Source: Ruminococcus sp. CAG:563
GTDB lineage: Bacteria > Bacillota > Clostridia > Oscillospirales > Acutalibacteraceae
Reading direction: 5' to 3'
NCBI GenBank assembly: GCA_000434915.1
Contig: FR882086.1
Span: 116,577-131,669, forward strand
DNA: 15,093 bases
In this document: piece by piece, positions 8,001-13,503 of the stretch
How positions within the stretch are numbered: the first letter of the stretch is position 1
Layout of the letters: each line of letters opens with the position of its first letter
The notes under the pieces: model-generated
Database searches by the model: none
Seen by the model: only the letters and a program-made list of their open reading frames with translations
What the model was told of the DNA's origin: nothing
Position numbers and translations under genes: made by a program

Positions 8001-8171
8001 ATAAAAATCCTGCGTATTGCTCGATGAAATAGAACCGCTGTATGATGAACCAAGTGATATGTTTGTTGCCGTCGACATTGAACTTCCTGCCGCATTTGCA
8101 ACAAGTGGTACTAAAGTGATAATCGTAAGTGCAACCATAAAAATTGCAACAAACTTTTTCAGTTTTTTCAT
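5001..8171 (-). CDS. Large secreted surface protein with PPC-like repeats, InlB-type repeats and an Ig-like tail
   Basis: A 1056-residue exported protein. Residues 1-27 are a classical signal peptide (KKLKK, hydrophobic core, ANA|A cleavage). Three PPC-like beta-sandwich repeats follow at about 33-142, 160-268 and 286-394, each with YKF..SS.G and (Y/N)IYD.NGN. Next come an InlB/Listeria-Bacteroides repeat (401-470, NANGG...FLGWS...LYAVW), a canonical PPC domain (about 473-570), and two near-identical ~147-residue modules (575-720 and 722-865), each with several InlB-type repeats. Residues 866-970 are an unassigned beta-rich stretch, and about 970-1037 resembles a Big_2 Ig-like domain (IASVDSNGKIKANNTG). 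The last residues are FFQWLILIFLFGWIWY. No LPXTG, dockerin or enzyme motif is visible. A role in adhesion or cell-surface structure is inferred. The ATG at 8171 has GAGG about 11 bases upstream. It appears to be a single-gene unit. Confidence 0.9.
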   Translation of the reverse strand: MKKLKKFVAIFMVALTIITLVPLVANAAGSSMSTATNISLGSSYSGSISSSNTQDFYKFTLSSSGTVKLNLNANIEYLSFYIYDSNGNEVWSSYAYYWNSTAQKMTLIQNLSITSGTYFFAIKAYGSNYGSYNFSTVFTSSNESYKETTQGSNNSIATASSISLGNKIYGQIADNDDRDIYKFSLNDSGRVNINFTAPIEYVSFYIYDINGNTIWESYAAYWNNTAEKLTMIQNFDLTSGTYYLAIVRYGNHNKRVGDYNFSTSYTKANESFSESNGGTNNTMNSANSISINTQYIGQIARNDEKDFYKFNISSTGKQKVKLEASIEHLTFNIYDSNGNEIWGSYAYYWNSTSQKLQLDKDIDFTKTGTYYFAVVRYGNNELRTGIYTFSIGNNSSVPSSYSLSYNANGGSGAPSGHSGAKSYTIKSTVPTRFGYTFLGWSTNSSATSATYTPGSTISLSSNTTLYAVWKSAQSVSAGNSNTVNIAFAEQAWYYKFTPSSSGEYTFESTGSIDSKVTIYKADGTEIGSDDDSGDGSNFKKTRSLTSGTTYYIKAFAYSSKTGTYSFKVTKNTPASYTVSFNANGGSVSPTSVIVTAGNSATLPTPAKKYTLSYNANNGSGAPSSQSVSVSCKGWSTSNTASSASYSCGSSYKPTTNITLYAVWYSNGSATISSTKPTRSGYTFLGWSTSSSASSASYSSGSSISISSNTTLYAVWKKNPTTSYTVNYNANGGSVSPSSATVTAGNSVTLPTPSKTATITYNANGGSGAPSSQNVSLSCSGWSTSSTASSASYSCGSSYKPTANTTLYAVWGKGTTTLSSTKPTRAGYTFLGWANDKNATSAEFQSGTKVSLKGNVTIYAIWKADTSTPVPDDVLTVRTKSLRLDLEEVVDGRSTITMKRTNLGNCKLVASCSTPEALNLEFTESIYEDSVTLNVETNGVKGEFIVYVRLYNSSKTVLYQEEQIKVVVKDTPYDTIYLNYKDTYSVNNGSDYATYESEDSSIASVDSNGKIKANNTGSTIIYAMDEVDANLRMYKVEVDYNFFQWLILIFLFGWIWY
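5583..6449 (-). repeat. Tandem duplication of a ~147-codon InlB-repeat module
   Basis: Residues 575-720 (6449-6012) and 722-863 (6008-5583) of the surface protein align end to end. Both open YTV.(F/Y)NANGGSVSP, pass through TAGNS.TLPTP, NAN.GSGAPSSQ, a Cys-bearing GWSTS block and LYAVW, then STKPTR.GYTFLGW and a final AVW/AIW. The nucleotide sequence is also clearly similar between copies. Confidence 0.85.
6990..8075 (-). repeat. Three PPC-like repeats of about 125 codons
   Basis: Residues 33-394 of the surface protein. Equivalent motifs YIYDSNGN (81), YIYDINGN (205) and NIYDSNGN (332) recur at 124 and 127 residues, each followed by YWN(S/N)T and a SGTY(Y/F).A... strand. Confidence 0.85.
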
Positions 8172-8199
8172 TGTTTTATAACCTCATTTCATTTATTTT

Positions 8200-8220
8200 C
8201 GTCTTGATAGGGTCAAGACG
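8200..8220 (-). promoter_or_regulatory. Leader hairpin before the surface-protein gene
   Basis: A perfect 8-bp inverted repeat, CGTCTTGA / TCAAGACG, around a five-base loop, ends 28 bases before the ATG at 8171 and just upstream of the GAGG ribosome site. It has no U-tract in either direction, so it is not a terminator. It could be an mRNA-stability or translation-control hairpin, or a protein operator. Confidence 0.5.
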
Positions 8221-8266
8221 TAAGCCCTTTCCCAAACTGCTCTCCTTTCCTTTTGTTTTATTTTCT

Positions 8267-8307
8267 CGGGAAATTTTGACTTTTATTTTTGTCTTAATTT
8301 CTTCCCG
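8267..8307 (-). promoter_or_regulatory. Second, imperfect leader hairpin
   Basis: CGGGAA (8267-8272) and TTCCCG (8302-8307) form an outer stem, with short inner complementarity including GAC/GTC (8278-8280, 8291-8293). It lies in the predicted 5' leader of the surface-protein mRNA. No known riboswitch consensus is evident. Confidence 0.35.
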
Positions 8308-8319
8308 TATTTACTAATA

Positions 8320-8363
8320 ATTATATCTTATTTGTTTTGACGTCCGTCATTTGAATTATACCA
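8320..8363 (-). promoter_or_regulatory. Candidate promoter(s) of the surface-protein gene
   Basis: Two TATAAT hexamers are seen on the minus strand. One at 8360-8355 is preceded by TGG (8363-8361), making an extended -10. The other is at 8325-8320, with only a poor -35 (ATGACG at a 19-base spacing). Either would give a leader of about 140-180 bases that includes both hairpins. Confidence 0.45.
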
Positions 8364-8382
8364 ATAGAACTCATGCTGAAAT

Positions 8383-8457
8383 TTAATTATATAACGTCTA
8401 AAGGCGAAGTGCGGATCGGGGGATCTGCATTTCGCCTTTACACTATAGTTATATTAA
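8383..8457. repeat. 18-bp perfect-length hairpin with GGGG loop and complementary AT flanks
   Basis: Bases 8400-8417 pair with 8422-8439 over 18 positions (two G-T wobbles) around the loop GGGG at 8418-8421. The outer flanks 8383-8395 (TTAATTATATAAC) and 8448-8457 (GTTATATTAA) are also complementary with a small bulge. The hairpin is much more GC-rich than its surroundings. There is no U-tract after it. It looks like a repeated palindromic element or part of a structured RNA. Confidence 0.75.
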
Positions 8458-8465
8458 CCTCCCCC

Positions 8466-8502
8466 GTGAAGCATAGATCGGGGCTGCCGACCAGGGCTTC
8501 AC
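8466..8502. repeat. Second hairpin, related to the first
   Basis: GTGAAGC (8466-8472) pairs with GCTTCAC (8496-8502). Inside, TCGG (8478-8481) pairs with CCGA (8487-8490) around GGCTG, leaving a symmetric 5x5 internal loop. Its left arm, G-T-GAAG-4 bases-GATCGGGG, matches the left arm of the first hairpin at 13 of 18 positions, 62 bases apart. Confidence 0.65.
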
Positions 8503-8636
8503 TTCGGATAAGAACCGATGGATTAATAATCCAAAATGCACACAAAAAACGGTTGCTATCCGCATCAAATCGGCATGTTTTCGCCGAAATATTCATTACA
8601 GGAATATTTTACTACCTGTATTATAAAAAAGCAATA

Positions 8637-8674
8637 GTGTGACAAAAATAACAAATTTGTATTTTTTGTCACAC
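8637..8674. repeat. 38-base near-perfect palindrome (operator- or terminator-like)
   Basis: From GTGTGACAAAAA (8637-8648) to TTTTTGTCACAC (8663-8674), with ACAAATTTGT at the centre; 17 of 19 pairs match. On the plus strand CCCCCTTTTT follows; on the minus strand TATTGCTTTTTT follows. Full two-fold symmetry with no loop fits a dimeric regulator's operator, but a terminator acting in either direction is also possible. Confidence 0.6.
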
Positions 8675-8871
8675 CCCCTTTTTGAGCAATTTTGTATAGT
8701 TGCACAAATATTGTTTGATTTTTTTGAAATTTTTTGTTGTTTATTAATTCTAAATCGGAATCATTTGTGGCTTTTTTTCAGACATATATTTTTTGCTGTT
8801 TGAAGCGTTTTTCTTTTTTGTAATAAAATAAATTTGAATTTTCCCTTGCAGCCCGAAAATATGCTCTGATT

Positions 8872-9057
8872 TCACTTTTTCGTCTCAATTATTCTTGAAG
8901 CAGACATTAAAATTATAAATGCTGCTTCTTTCTTTTCTGCGTCAAGCAACCGTTTGTATTCGTTTTTTATTGTTTTTCTCTTAAACTTTTCTTTTGAATC
9001 GCATGCTCGGGGTTGCATCACGACTGTTTTTGTAACAAAGTACACAAATGATGTCAC
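8872..9057 (-). CDS. Doubtful small open reading frame, 61 codons
   Basis: From a GTG at 9057, a 61-residue frame; the second half is Lys/Glu-rich and helix-like (NEYKRLLDAEKKEAAFIILM). There is no ribosome site before the GTG or before the internal ATG at 9018, and the T-rich plus strand makes Lys-rich frames likely by chance. A terminator-like hairpin (8897-8928) lies inside it. It could be a remnant of a decayed gene. I give it little weight. Confidence 0.15.
   Translation of the reverse strand: MTSFVYFVTKTVVMQPRACDSKEKFKRKTIKNEYKRLLDAEKKEAAFIILMSASRIIETKK
8897..8937 (+). terminator. Terminator-like hairpin with T-rich tail
   Basis: GAAGCAG (8897-8903) pairs with CTGCTTC (8922-8928), extended by CATT/AATG after a one-base bulge, with an AAAATTATA loop, followed by TTTCTTTTC. 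It would stop plus-strand transcription coming from the inverted-repeat region before the glgB promoter. Confidence 0.4.
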
Positions 9058-9098
9058 AATTTTCTACATTTGATTTGAATATAATAATCAAAGACGAC

Positions 9099-9127
9099 TT
9101 GAATTTTACTTTTATTTTTGATACAAT
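9099..9127 (+). promoter_or_regulatory. Promoter of the glycogen operon
   Basis: TTGAAT (9099-9104), a 17-base spacer and TACAAT (9122-9127) predict a start near 9134, about 50 bases before the glgB ATG. Two further TATAAT strings (9129-9134 and 9144-9149) lie just downstream without a well-spaced -35 box. Confidence 0.6.
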
Positions 9128-9185
9128 ATATAATGTATAAGAATATAATACCAATAATTATTTCTTTGTTTGTCGAGGTGACGCA

Positions 9186-11117
9186 ATGAAACAGAAAAAA
9201 ACAAGTGTAAACGACGTTCCCCTTTACCTTTTCCATCAGGGTCGGAACGCAAAGGCTTATGAATTCCTCGGTTCGCACCGTGCGGGTAAAAACGAGGTCG
9301 TGTTCCGTGTTTGGGCGCCCCATGCGGCGGCGGTCAGCGTGGTAGGCGATTTCAACGAATGGGATCCCGAAGCCAGTCCGATGAAAAGACTCTCGGACAA
9401 TGCCGTTTGGGAATGCAAAATTAAAGGAATAAAGCAATTTGATAATTATAAATATTGTATAACCACTCAGTCGGGTGAGCTTCGCTACAAAGCCGACCCT
9501 TACGGATTCCATGCCGAGACCAGACCCGAAACCGCTTCAAAGTTTTATGACATTGACGGCTACAACTGGAAAGACGAGAAATGGATGACTGAAAGGAAAT
9601 CCGCTAATATTTATGAAAGCCCCGTTAACATCTACGAAGTACACGCAGGTTCATGGAAGCAGCACGACGACGGAAATTTTCTTTCCTATCGTCAGTTAGC
9701 AGACGAATTGACAAAATACGTCAAGGATATGGGTTATACTCATATAGAGTTGCTTCCGATATGTGAGCATCCGTTTGACGGTTCGTGGGGATATCAGGTA
9801 ACGGGCTATTTTGCACCGACCTCACGCTATGGAGAGCCGAAGGACTTCATGTACTTCGTTGACAAGTGCCACAGGGAGGGAATCGGCGTAATTCTTGACT
9901 GGGTTCCGGCTCATTTTCCGAAGGACGCACACGGCCTGTTTGAATTTGACGGACAGAGCTGTTATGAATACGAAGATATTCGTAAGGGTGAGCATTTGCA
10001 GTGGGGCACAAAAATTTTCGACTACGGTCGTAATGAAGTCAGAAGCTTCCTTACCTCATCGGCAATGTTTTGGCTCGAAAAATATCACGTTGACGGGCTC
10101 AGAGTCGATGCAGTCGCTTCAATGCTTTATCTTGACTACGGCAGAAACGACGGCGAATGGATCGCCAACAAAAACGGCGGCAGAGAAAATCTTGAGGCGG
10201 TTCAGTTCTTGCAGGATCTTAACATCTTGATTTTCCGTGAACATCCGGACGTCATGATGATCGCCGAGGAGAGCACCTCGTGGCCATTGGTTTCAAAGCC
10301 TGTTTGCGACGGCGGACTCGGATTCAATTTCAAATGGAACATGGGTTGGATGAATGACTGCCTGAAATATTTCTCAATGGACGGAATTTTCAGAAAATTC
10401 AATCACAACTGCCTGACATTTTCGTTTTTCTACGCTTTTTCGGAGAATTTTGTTCTCCCGATTTCTCATGATGAGGTTGTTCACGGTAAATGTTCCATGA
10501 TCGGCAAGATGCCGGGCGAATATGATGAAAAATTTGCAGGGTTAAGAGCCTTCTATGCTTACATGGCGGCTCATCCGGGCAAAAAACTTCTTTTCATGGG
10601 TCAGGAATTTGCTCAATTCATTGAGTGGAATTATAAGCAAGGACTTGACTGGCTGCTGCTTGACTATGAAAAACACGCTCAGATGCAAAGCTATGTCCGC
10701 ACGCTTAACAAGCTTTACAAGAAGCACAGTCCGCTTTGGCAGATTGACTACGACTGGGAGGGCTTCAACTGGATAAGCAACGATGACGTTGACAATTCGG
10801 TTATCTCTTTCAGAAGAATCGACAAAGATAAAAAAGAAATTATTGCGGTTTGCAACTTCACCAATGTTGAGCGCAACGGATATCGAATCGGCGTGCCGAG
10901 AGCCGGAACTTATAAGGTTCTTCTCAACACAGACGCCGAGGAATTCGGCGGAAACGGCAAAGGAACCGCAGTTAAAGTTAAAAGCGAAAAAATTCCGATG
11001 CACGGCTTTGACAACAGCATAGCACTTGACCTTGCGGGATTGAGCGTTATCTATCTGACACCGCCGGCAAAGAGAAAAACAACAAAAAAAATCACGACCG
11101 ATAAGGTCTGCAAATAA
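9186..11117 (+). CDS. glgB: 1,4-alpha-glucan (glycogen) branching enzyme
   Basis: A 643-residue GH13 enzyme that cuts alpha-1,4 chains and rejoins them as alpha-1,6 branches in the cytoplasm. A single CBM48 domain lies at about 25-110 (FRVWAPHAAAVSVVGDFNEW, 40-59). The catalytic barrel shows all four conserved regions: DWVPAHF (238-244), DGLRVDAVA (303-311; nucleophile Asp308), MMIAEEST (357-364; acid/base Glu361) and LPISHDEVVHG (424-434; Asp429). A C-terminal beta domain follows, with a short basic tail (AKRKTTKKITTDK). It is shorter than the E. coli enzyme because it lacks the extra N-terminal module, which is usual for Firmicutes. GAGGTGA precedes the ATG by a few bases. First gene of the operon; 13 bases separate it from glgC. 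Confidence 0.97.
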   Translation: MKQKKTSVNDVPLYLFHQGRNAKAYEFLGSHRAGKNEVVFRVWAPHAAAVSVVGDFNEWDPEASPMKRLSDNAVWECKIKGIKQFDNYKYCITTQSGELRYKADPYGFHAETRPETASKFYDIDGYNWKDEKWMTERKSANIYESPVNIYEVHAGSWKQHDDGNFLSYRQLADELTKYVKDMGYTHIELLPICEHPFDGSWGYQVTGYFAPTSRYGEPKDFMYFVDKCHREGIGVILDWVPAHFPKDAHGLFEFDGQSCYEYEDIRKGEHLQWGTKIFDYGRNEVRSFLTSSAMFWLEKYHVDGLRVDAVASMLYLDYGRNDGEWIANKNGGRENLEAVQFLQDLNILIFREHPDVMMIAEESTSWPLVSKPVCDGGLGFNFKWNMGWMNDCLKYFSMDGIFRKFNHNCLTFSFFYAFSENFVLPISHDEVVHGKCSMIGKMPGEYDEKFAGLRAFYAYMAAHPGKKLLFMGQEFAQFIEWNYKQGLDWLLLDYEKHAQMQSYVRTLNKLYKKHSPLWQIDYDWEGFNWISNDDVDNSVISFRRIDKDKKEIIAVCNFTNVERNGYRIGVPRAGTYKVLLNTDAEEFGGNGKGTAVKVKSEKIPMHGFDNSIALDLAGLSVIYLTPPAKRKTTKKITTDKVCK

Positions 11118-11130
11118 AGGAGGAATAGTA

Positions 11131-12342
11131 ATGTCCCGAAAACATGAATGTATCGCAATGCTTCTTGCAGGCGGACAGGGAAGCCGCCTCGGTATTCTGA
11201 CAAAGAACATTGCAAAGCCCGCCGTTCCTTATGGCGGAAAATACCGAATTATTGATTTCCCTCTTTCAAACTGCGTGAATTCCGGCATCTATACCGTCGG
11301 TGTTCTGACCCAGTATCAGCCGCTTGAATTGAACGACTACATCGGAAACGGACAGGCCTGGGACCTCGACCGTGCCGACGGCGGCGTTCACATTCTCTCC
11401 CCCTATCAGCAGATATCGGGTACCGAATGGTACAAGGGCACAGCAAATGCCATTTATCAGAACATTAACTTTATCGACAGATACGACCCCGAATACGTTC
11501 TCGTTCTTTCGGGCGACCATATCTATAAAATGGACTATTCCAAGATGCTTTCTTTCCACAAGGAGAAGAATGCGGACTGCACAATAGCCATGCTTGAGGT
11601 TCCGTGGGAGGAGGCTTCACGCTTCGGACTTATGCTCGTCAATGATGACGGTTCGATTGCCGAATTTGAGGAAAAGCCGAAGAATCCCCGTTCCAATAAA
11701 GCTTCAATGGGCGTTTACGTTTTCTCCTGGAAAAAGCTCAGACAATACCTGCTTGATGACGAAGCCAACCCGAATTCAAGCAACGACTTCGGCAAGGATC
11801 TTATCCCTGCAATGCATGCCGCTCATGAGAGGCTTTTCGCCTACGAATTTGACGGCTACTGGAAAGATGTCGGAACTATCGACAGCCTTTGGGAAGCTAA
11901 CCTGGATCTGCTCAATCCGAAAGTTGACCTTGACCTGACGGACACAAGCTGGAGAATATACGCAAAAGACCCGATCACAGGTCCTCACTATGTCTCCGAC
12001 ACCGCAAAGGTTCAGAATTCAATGGTTGCCGAGGGCTGCGAGATCGAGGGCGAGGTTGACTTCTCCGTTCTCTTTGCAAATGTTACCGTAGAAGAAGGCG
12101 CAGTAGTCAAAGATTCAATCGTAATGCCCGGCAGTGTAATTAAAAAGGGTGCGGTTGTTCAGTATGCAATCGTTGCCGAGAATGTTACCGTTGAGGAAAA
12201 CGCAAGAGTCGGCAAGCGACCCGAGGAAATGGAAAATCTTAACGATTGGGGCGTTTCCGTTGTCGGAATGGGTGTCAACATAGGCAAGGGCGCAACAGTT
12301 GAGCCGAAAGCAATGATCGGCGAAGATGTAAAGGAGGCGTAA
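11131..12342 (+). CDS. glgC: Glucose-1-phosphate adenylyltransferase, catalytic subunit
   Basis: A 403-residue ADP-glucose pyrophosphorylase, forming ADP-glucose from ATP and glucose-1-phosphate, the committed step of glycogen synthesis. The nucleotidyltransferase domain has LLAGGQGSRLGILT (11-24), KPAVPYGGKYRIIDFPLSNCVNSG (29-52), a region resembling the E. coli activator site around Lys37, GDHIYKMDY (128-136), EEKP (180-183) and YWKDVGTI (243-250). The C-terminal part (about 275-395) is a left-handed beta-helix with hexapeptide repeats (VTVEEGAVVKDSIVMPGSVI). All expected catalytic motifs are intact. AGGAGG (11118-11123) overlaps the end of glgB, indicating coupled translation. It is expected to assemble with GlgD, encoded next. 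Confidence 0.97.
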   Translation: MSRKHECIAMLLAGGQGSRLGILTKNIAKPAVPYGGKYRIIDFPLSNCVNSGIYTVGVLTQYQPLELNDYIGNGQAWDLDRADGGVHILSPYQQISGTEWYKGTANAIYQNINFIDRYDPEYVLVLSGDHIYKMDYSKMLSFHKEKNADCTIAMLEVPWEEASRFGLMLVNDDGSIAEFEEKPKNPRSNKASMGVYVFSWKKLRQYLLDDEANPNSSNDFGKDLIPAMHAAHERLFAYEFDGYWKDVGTIDSLWEANLDLLNPKVDLDLTDTSWRIYAKDPITGPHYVSDTAKVQNSMVAEGCEIEGEVDFSVLFANVTVEEGAVVKDSIVMPGSVIKKGAVVQYAIVAENVTVEENARVGKRPEEMENLNDWGVSVVGMGVNIGKGATVEPKAMIGEDVKEA

Positions 12343-12345
12343 GCA

Positions 12346-13455
12346 ATGAGAGCAAATAATGTACTCGGACTTATTTTTTCAAATACATACGATAATTATC
12401 TCAGCGAGATAACATCGGTTCGCTCCATGGGTTCCGTGCCTTATGGCTGCCGCTATCGCCTTATCGACTTCCAGCTTTCCGCAATGGTAAACAGCGGAAT
12501 CGGCAAGGTCGGCATCATTACAAAGAGCAATTATCAGTCCCTCATGGATCATGTCGGTCACGGCAGAGCATGGGATCTCTCCCGTAAAAACGGCGGACTT
12601 TATCTTCTTCCGCCTTTTAACATCGGCACAACCGGTATTTATCAAAACAAAATCGAAGCGATTTCAAGCGCAATGAATTTCCTTCGCAATTCCGAGGAAG
12701 AGTATGTCCTCATGACCGACTGCAACGCTATATATAATGTTGACTTTACCGATATGTTTGAACGTCACGAAAAATCAGGTGCAGACATCACTATTGCCTA
12801 CAAGCATTCACCTGCTCCGGCAATAAGAGAGCTTACAAAATTTGAGCTTTCGGATGACGGCAGAATCACATCAATAAGCCGCCGCAGCGACGAAGATGCA
12901 AACTATTCGCTCAACGTAATCTTCTTGAGAAAGTCTCTTCTTGAAAGACTTATTTCGGAAGCAATCGGCCTCGGCTATCATTCGTTCACCGAGGATGTTC
13001 TCCAGAAGAACATTAAATCGCTGAAAATTTACGGATGTGAGTTTGACGGCTATGTTAAAGTCATCGACGGAATTCAGAGCTACTTTGAAGCAAACATGGA
13101 TCTTCTCAAGAAAGAAAACCGCAAGGCTCTCTTCTCCAAAGAGAAGCCGGTATTCACAAAAGTTAAGGATGATGTTCCGGCTATCTACGGTCTCGATTCC
13201 AACGCATCGAATTCACTCATTGCCGACGGCTGTGTAATCGAGGGTACGGTTGAAAACAGCGTTCTTTTCAGAGGCGTTCATATCGGCAAGGGTGCTGTGG
13301 TTAAAAACTGCGTGCTCATGCAGAACACATATATCAGCGATGACGTCAAGCTCAACTGCGTTATTGCGGACAAAAATGTTGTTATCAAGCCCAACAAAAA
13401 TCTTTCGGGCGATGTCAAGTTCCCTGTATTTATCGGAAAGGGAATAGTAATCTAA
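12346..13455 (+). CDS. glgD: GlgD, non-catalytic/regulatory partner of ADP-glucose pyrophosphorylase
   Basis: A 369-residue paralogue of GlgC. The shared fold is clear: SVPYGCRYRLIDFQLSAMVNSG (30-51), ITKSNYQSLMDHVGHGRAWDL (58-78) and a C-terminal beta-helix from about 280 to 369. The active site has decayed: the N-terminal GGxGxRL loop is replaced by IFSNTYDNYLS (10-20), GDHIYKMDY is TDCNAIYNVDF (124-134), and YWKDVGT is YVKVIDG (236-242). In Firmicutes such GlgD proteins form a complex with GlgC and alter its activity, which is the expected role here. It starts three bases after glgC; its AGGAGG (12332-12337) lies inside the last codons of glgC, so the two are probably made in step. Confidence 0.96.
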   Translation: MRANNVLGLIFSNTYDNYLSEITSVRSMGSVPYGCRYRLIDFQLSAMVNSGIGKVGIITKSNYQSLMDHVGHGRAWDLSRKNGGLYLLPPFNIGTTGIYQNKIEAISSAMNFLRNSEEEYVLMTDCNAIYNVDFTDMFERHEKSGADITIAYKHSPAPAIRELTKFELSDDGRITSISRRSDEDANYSLNVIFLRKSLLERLISEAIGLGYHSFTEDVLQKNIKSLKIYGCEFDGYVKVIDGIQSYFEANMDLLKKENRKALFSKEKPVFTKVKDDVPAIYGLDSNASNSLIADGCVIEGTVENSVLFRGVHIGKGAVVKNCVLMQNTYISDDVKLNCVIADKNVVIKPNKNLSGDVKFPVFIGKGIVI

Positions 13456-13503
13456 AACATGCCGCAAAACTAACGGTATTGCTATTAAGAAAGGATGATT
13501 TAG

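Larger units (their letters stand above)
8547..8955. repeat. Long-range 18-base inverted repeat
   Basis: Left arm 8547-8564 has AAACGGTTGCT, three unpaired bases, then CGCA. Right arm 8938-8955 has TGCG, three bases, then AGCAACCGTTT. Fifteen of eighteen positions pair, separated by about 370 bases. It could close a large RNA domain or be the ends of a small palindromic element. Confidence 0.5.
8172..9185. other. About 1 kb intergenic region with many inverted repeats
   Basis: This lies between the divergent surface-protein gene and glgB. The first 200 bases hold the surface gene's leader and candidate promoters. From 8383 to 8674 there is a dense run of inverted repeats, some GC-rich, in otherwise AT-rich DNA. 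From 8675 to 9060 the plus strand is strongly T-rich (many TTTTTT runs), followed by the glgB promoter. Apart from one doubtful small frame (8872-9057) I see no supported gene. Confidence 0.8.

Noticed and set aside
5583..8075. CRISPR array or DNA-level satellite
   Set aside because: The repeats are in frame, degenerate at codon level and encode beta-repeat domains; there are no uniform short repeats with unique spacers.
8172..8370. Known riboswitch (c-di-GMP, THF, preQ1) in the surface-gene leader
   Set aside because: A short GGAGAGCAG-like string on the minus strand hinted at a folate riboswitch, but the required conserved core and paired elements for any class I know are not there.
8373..8642. 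89-codon plus-strand frame over the inverted-repeat region
   Set aside because: No ribosome site, and its sequence is dictated by palindromes; codons from both arms of one hairpin make a protein product implausible. Similar translations may occur wherever the element is copied.
8383..8674. Insertion sequence
   Set aside because: No transposase or fragment of one could be read on either strand, and no clear target-site duplication was found at the edges.
9054..9512. 152-codon minus-strand frame
   Set aside because: Overlaps the glgB promoter and N-terminal coding region in antisense; no ribosome site and no recognisable domain.
10542..11210. 222-codon frame on the minus strand
   Set aside because: Antisense to the end of glgB and start of glgC, both unmistakable; its Cys- and Arg-rich sequence shows no family pattern.
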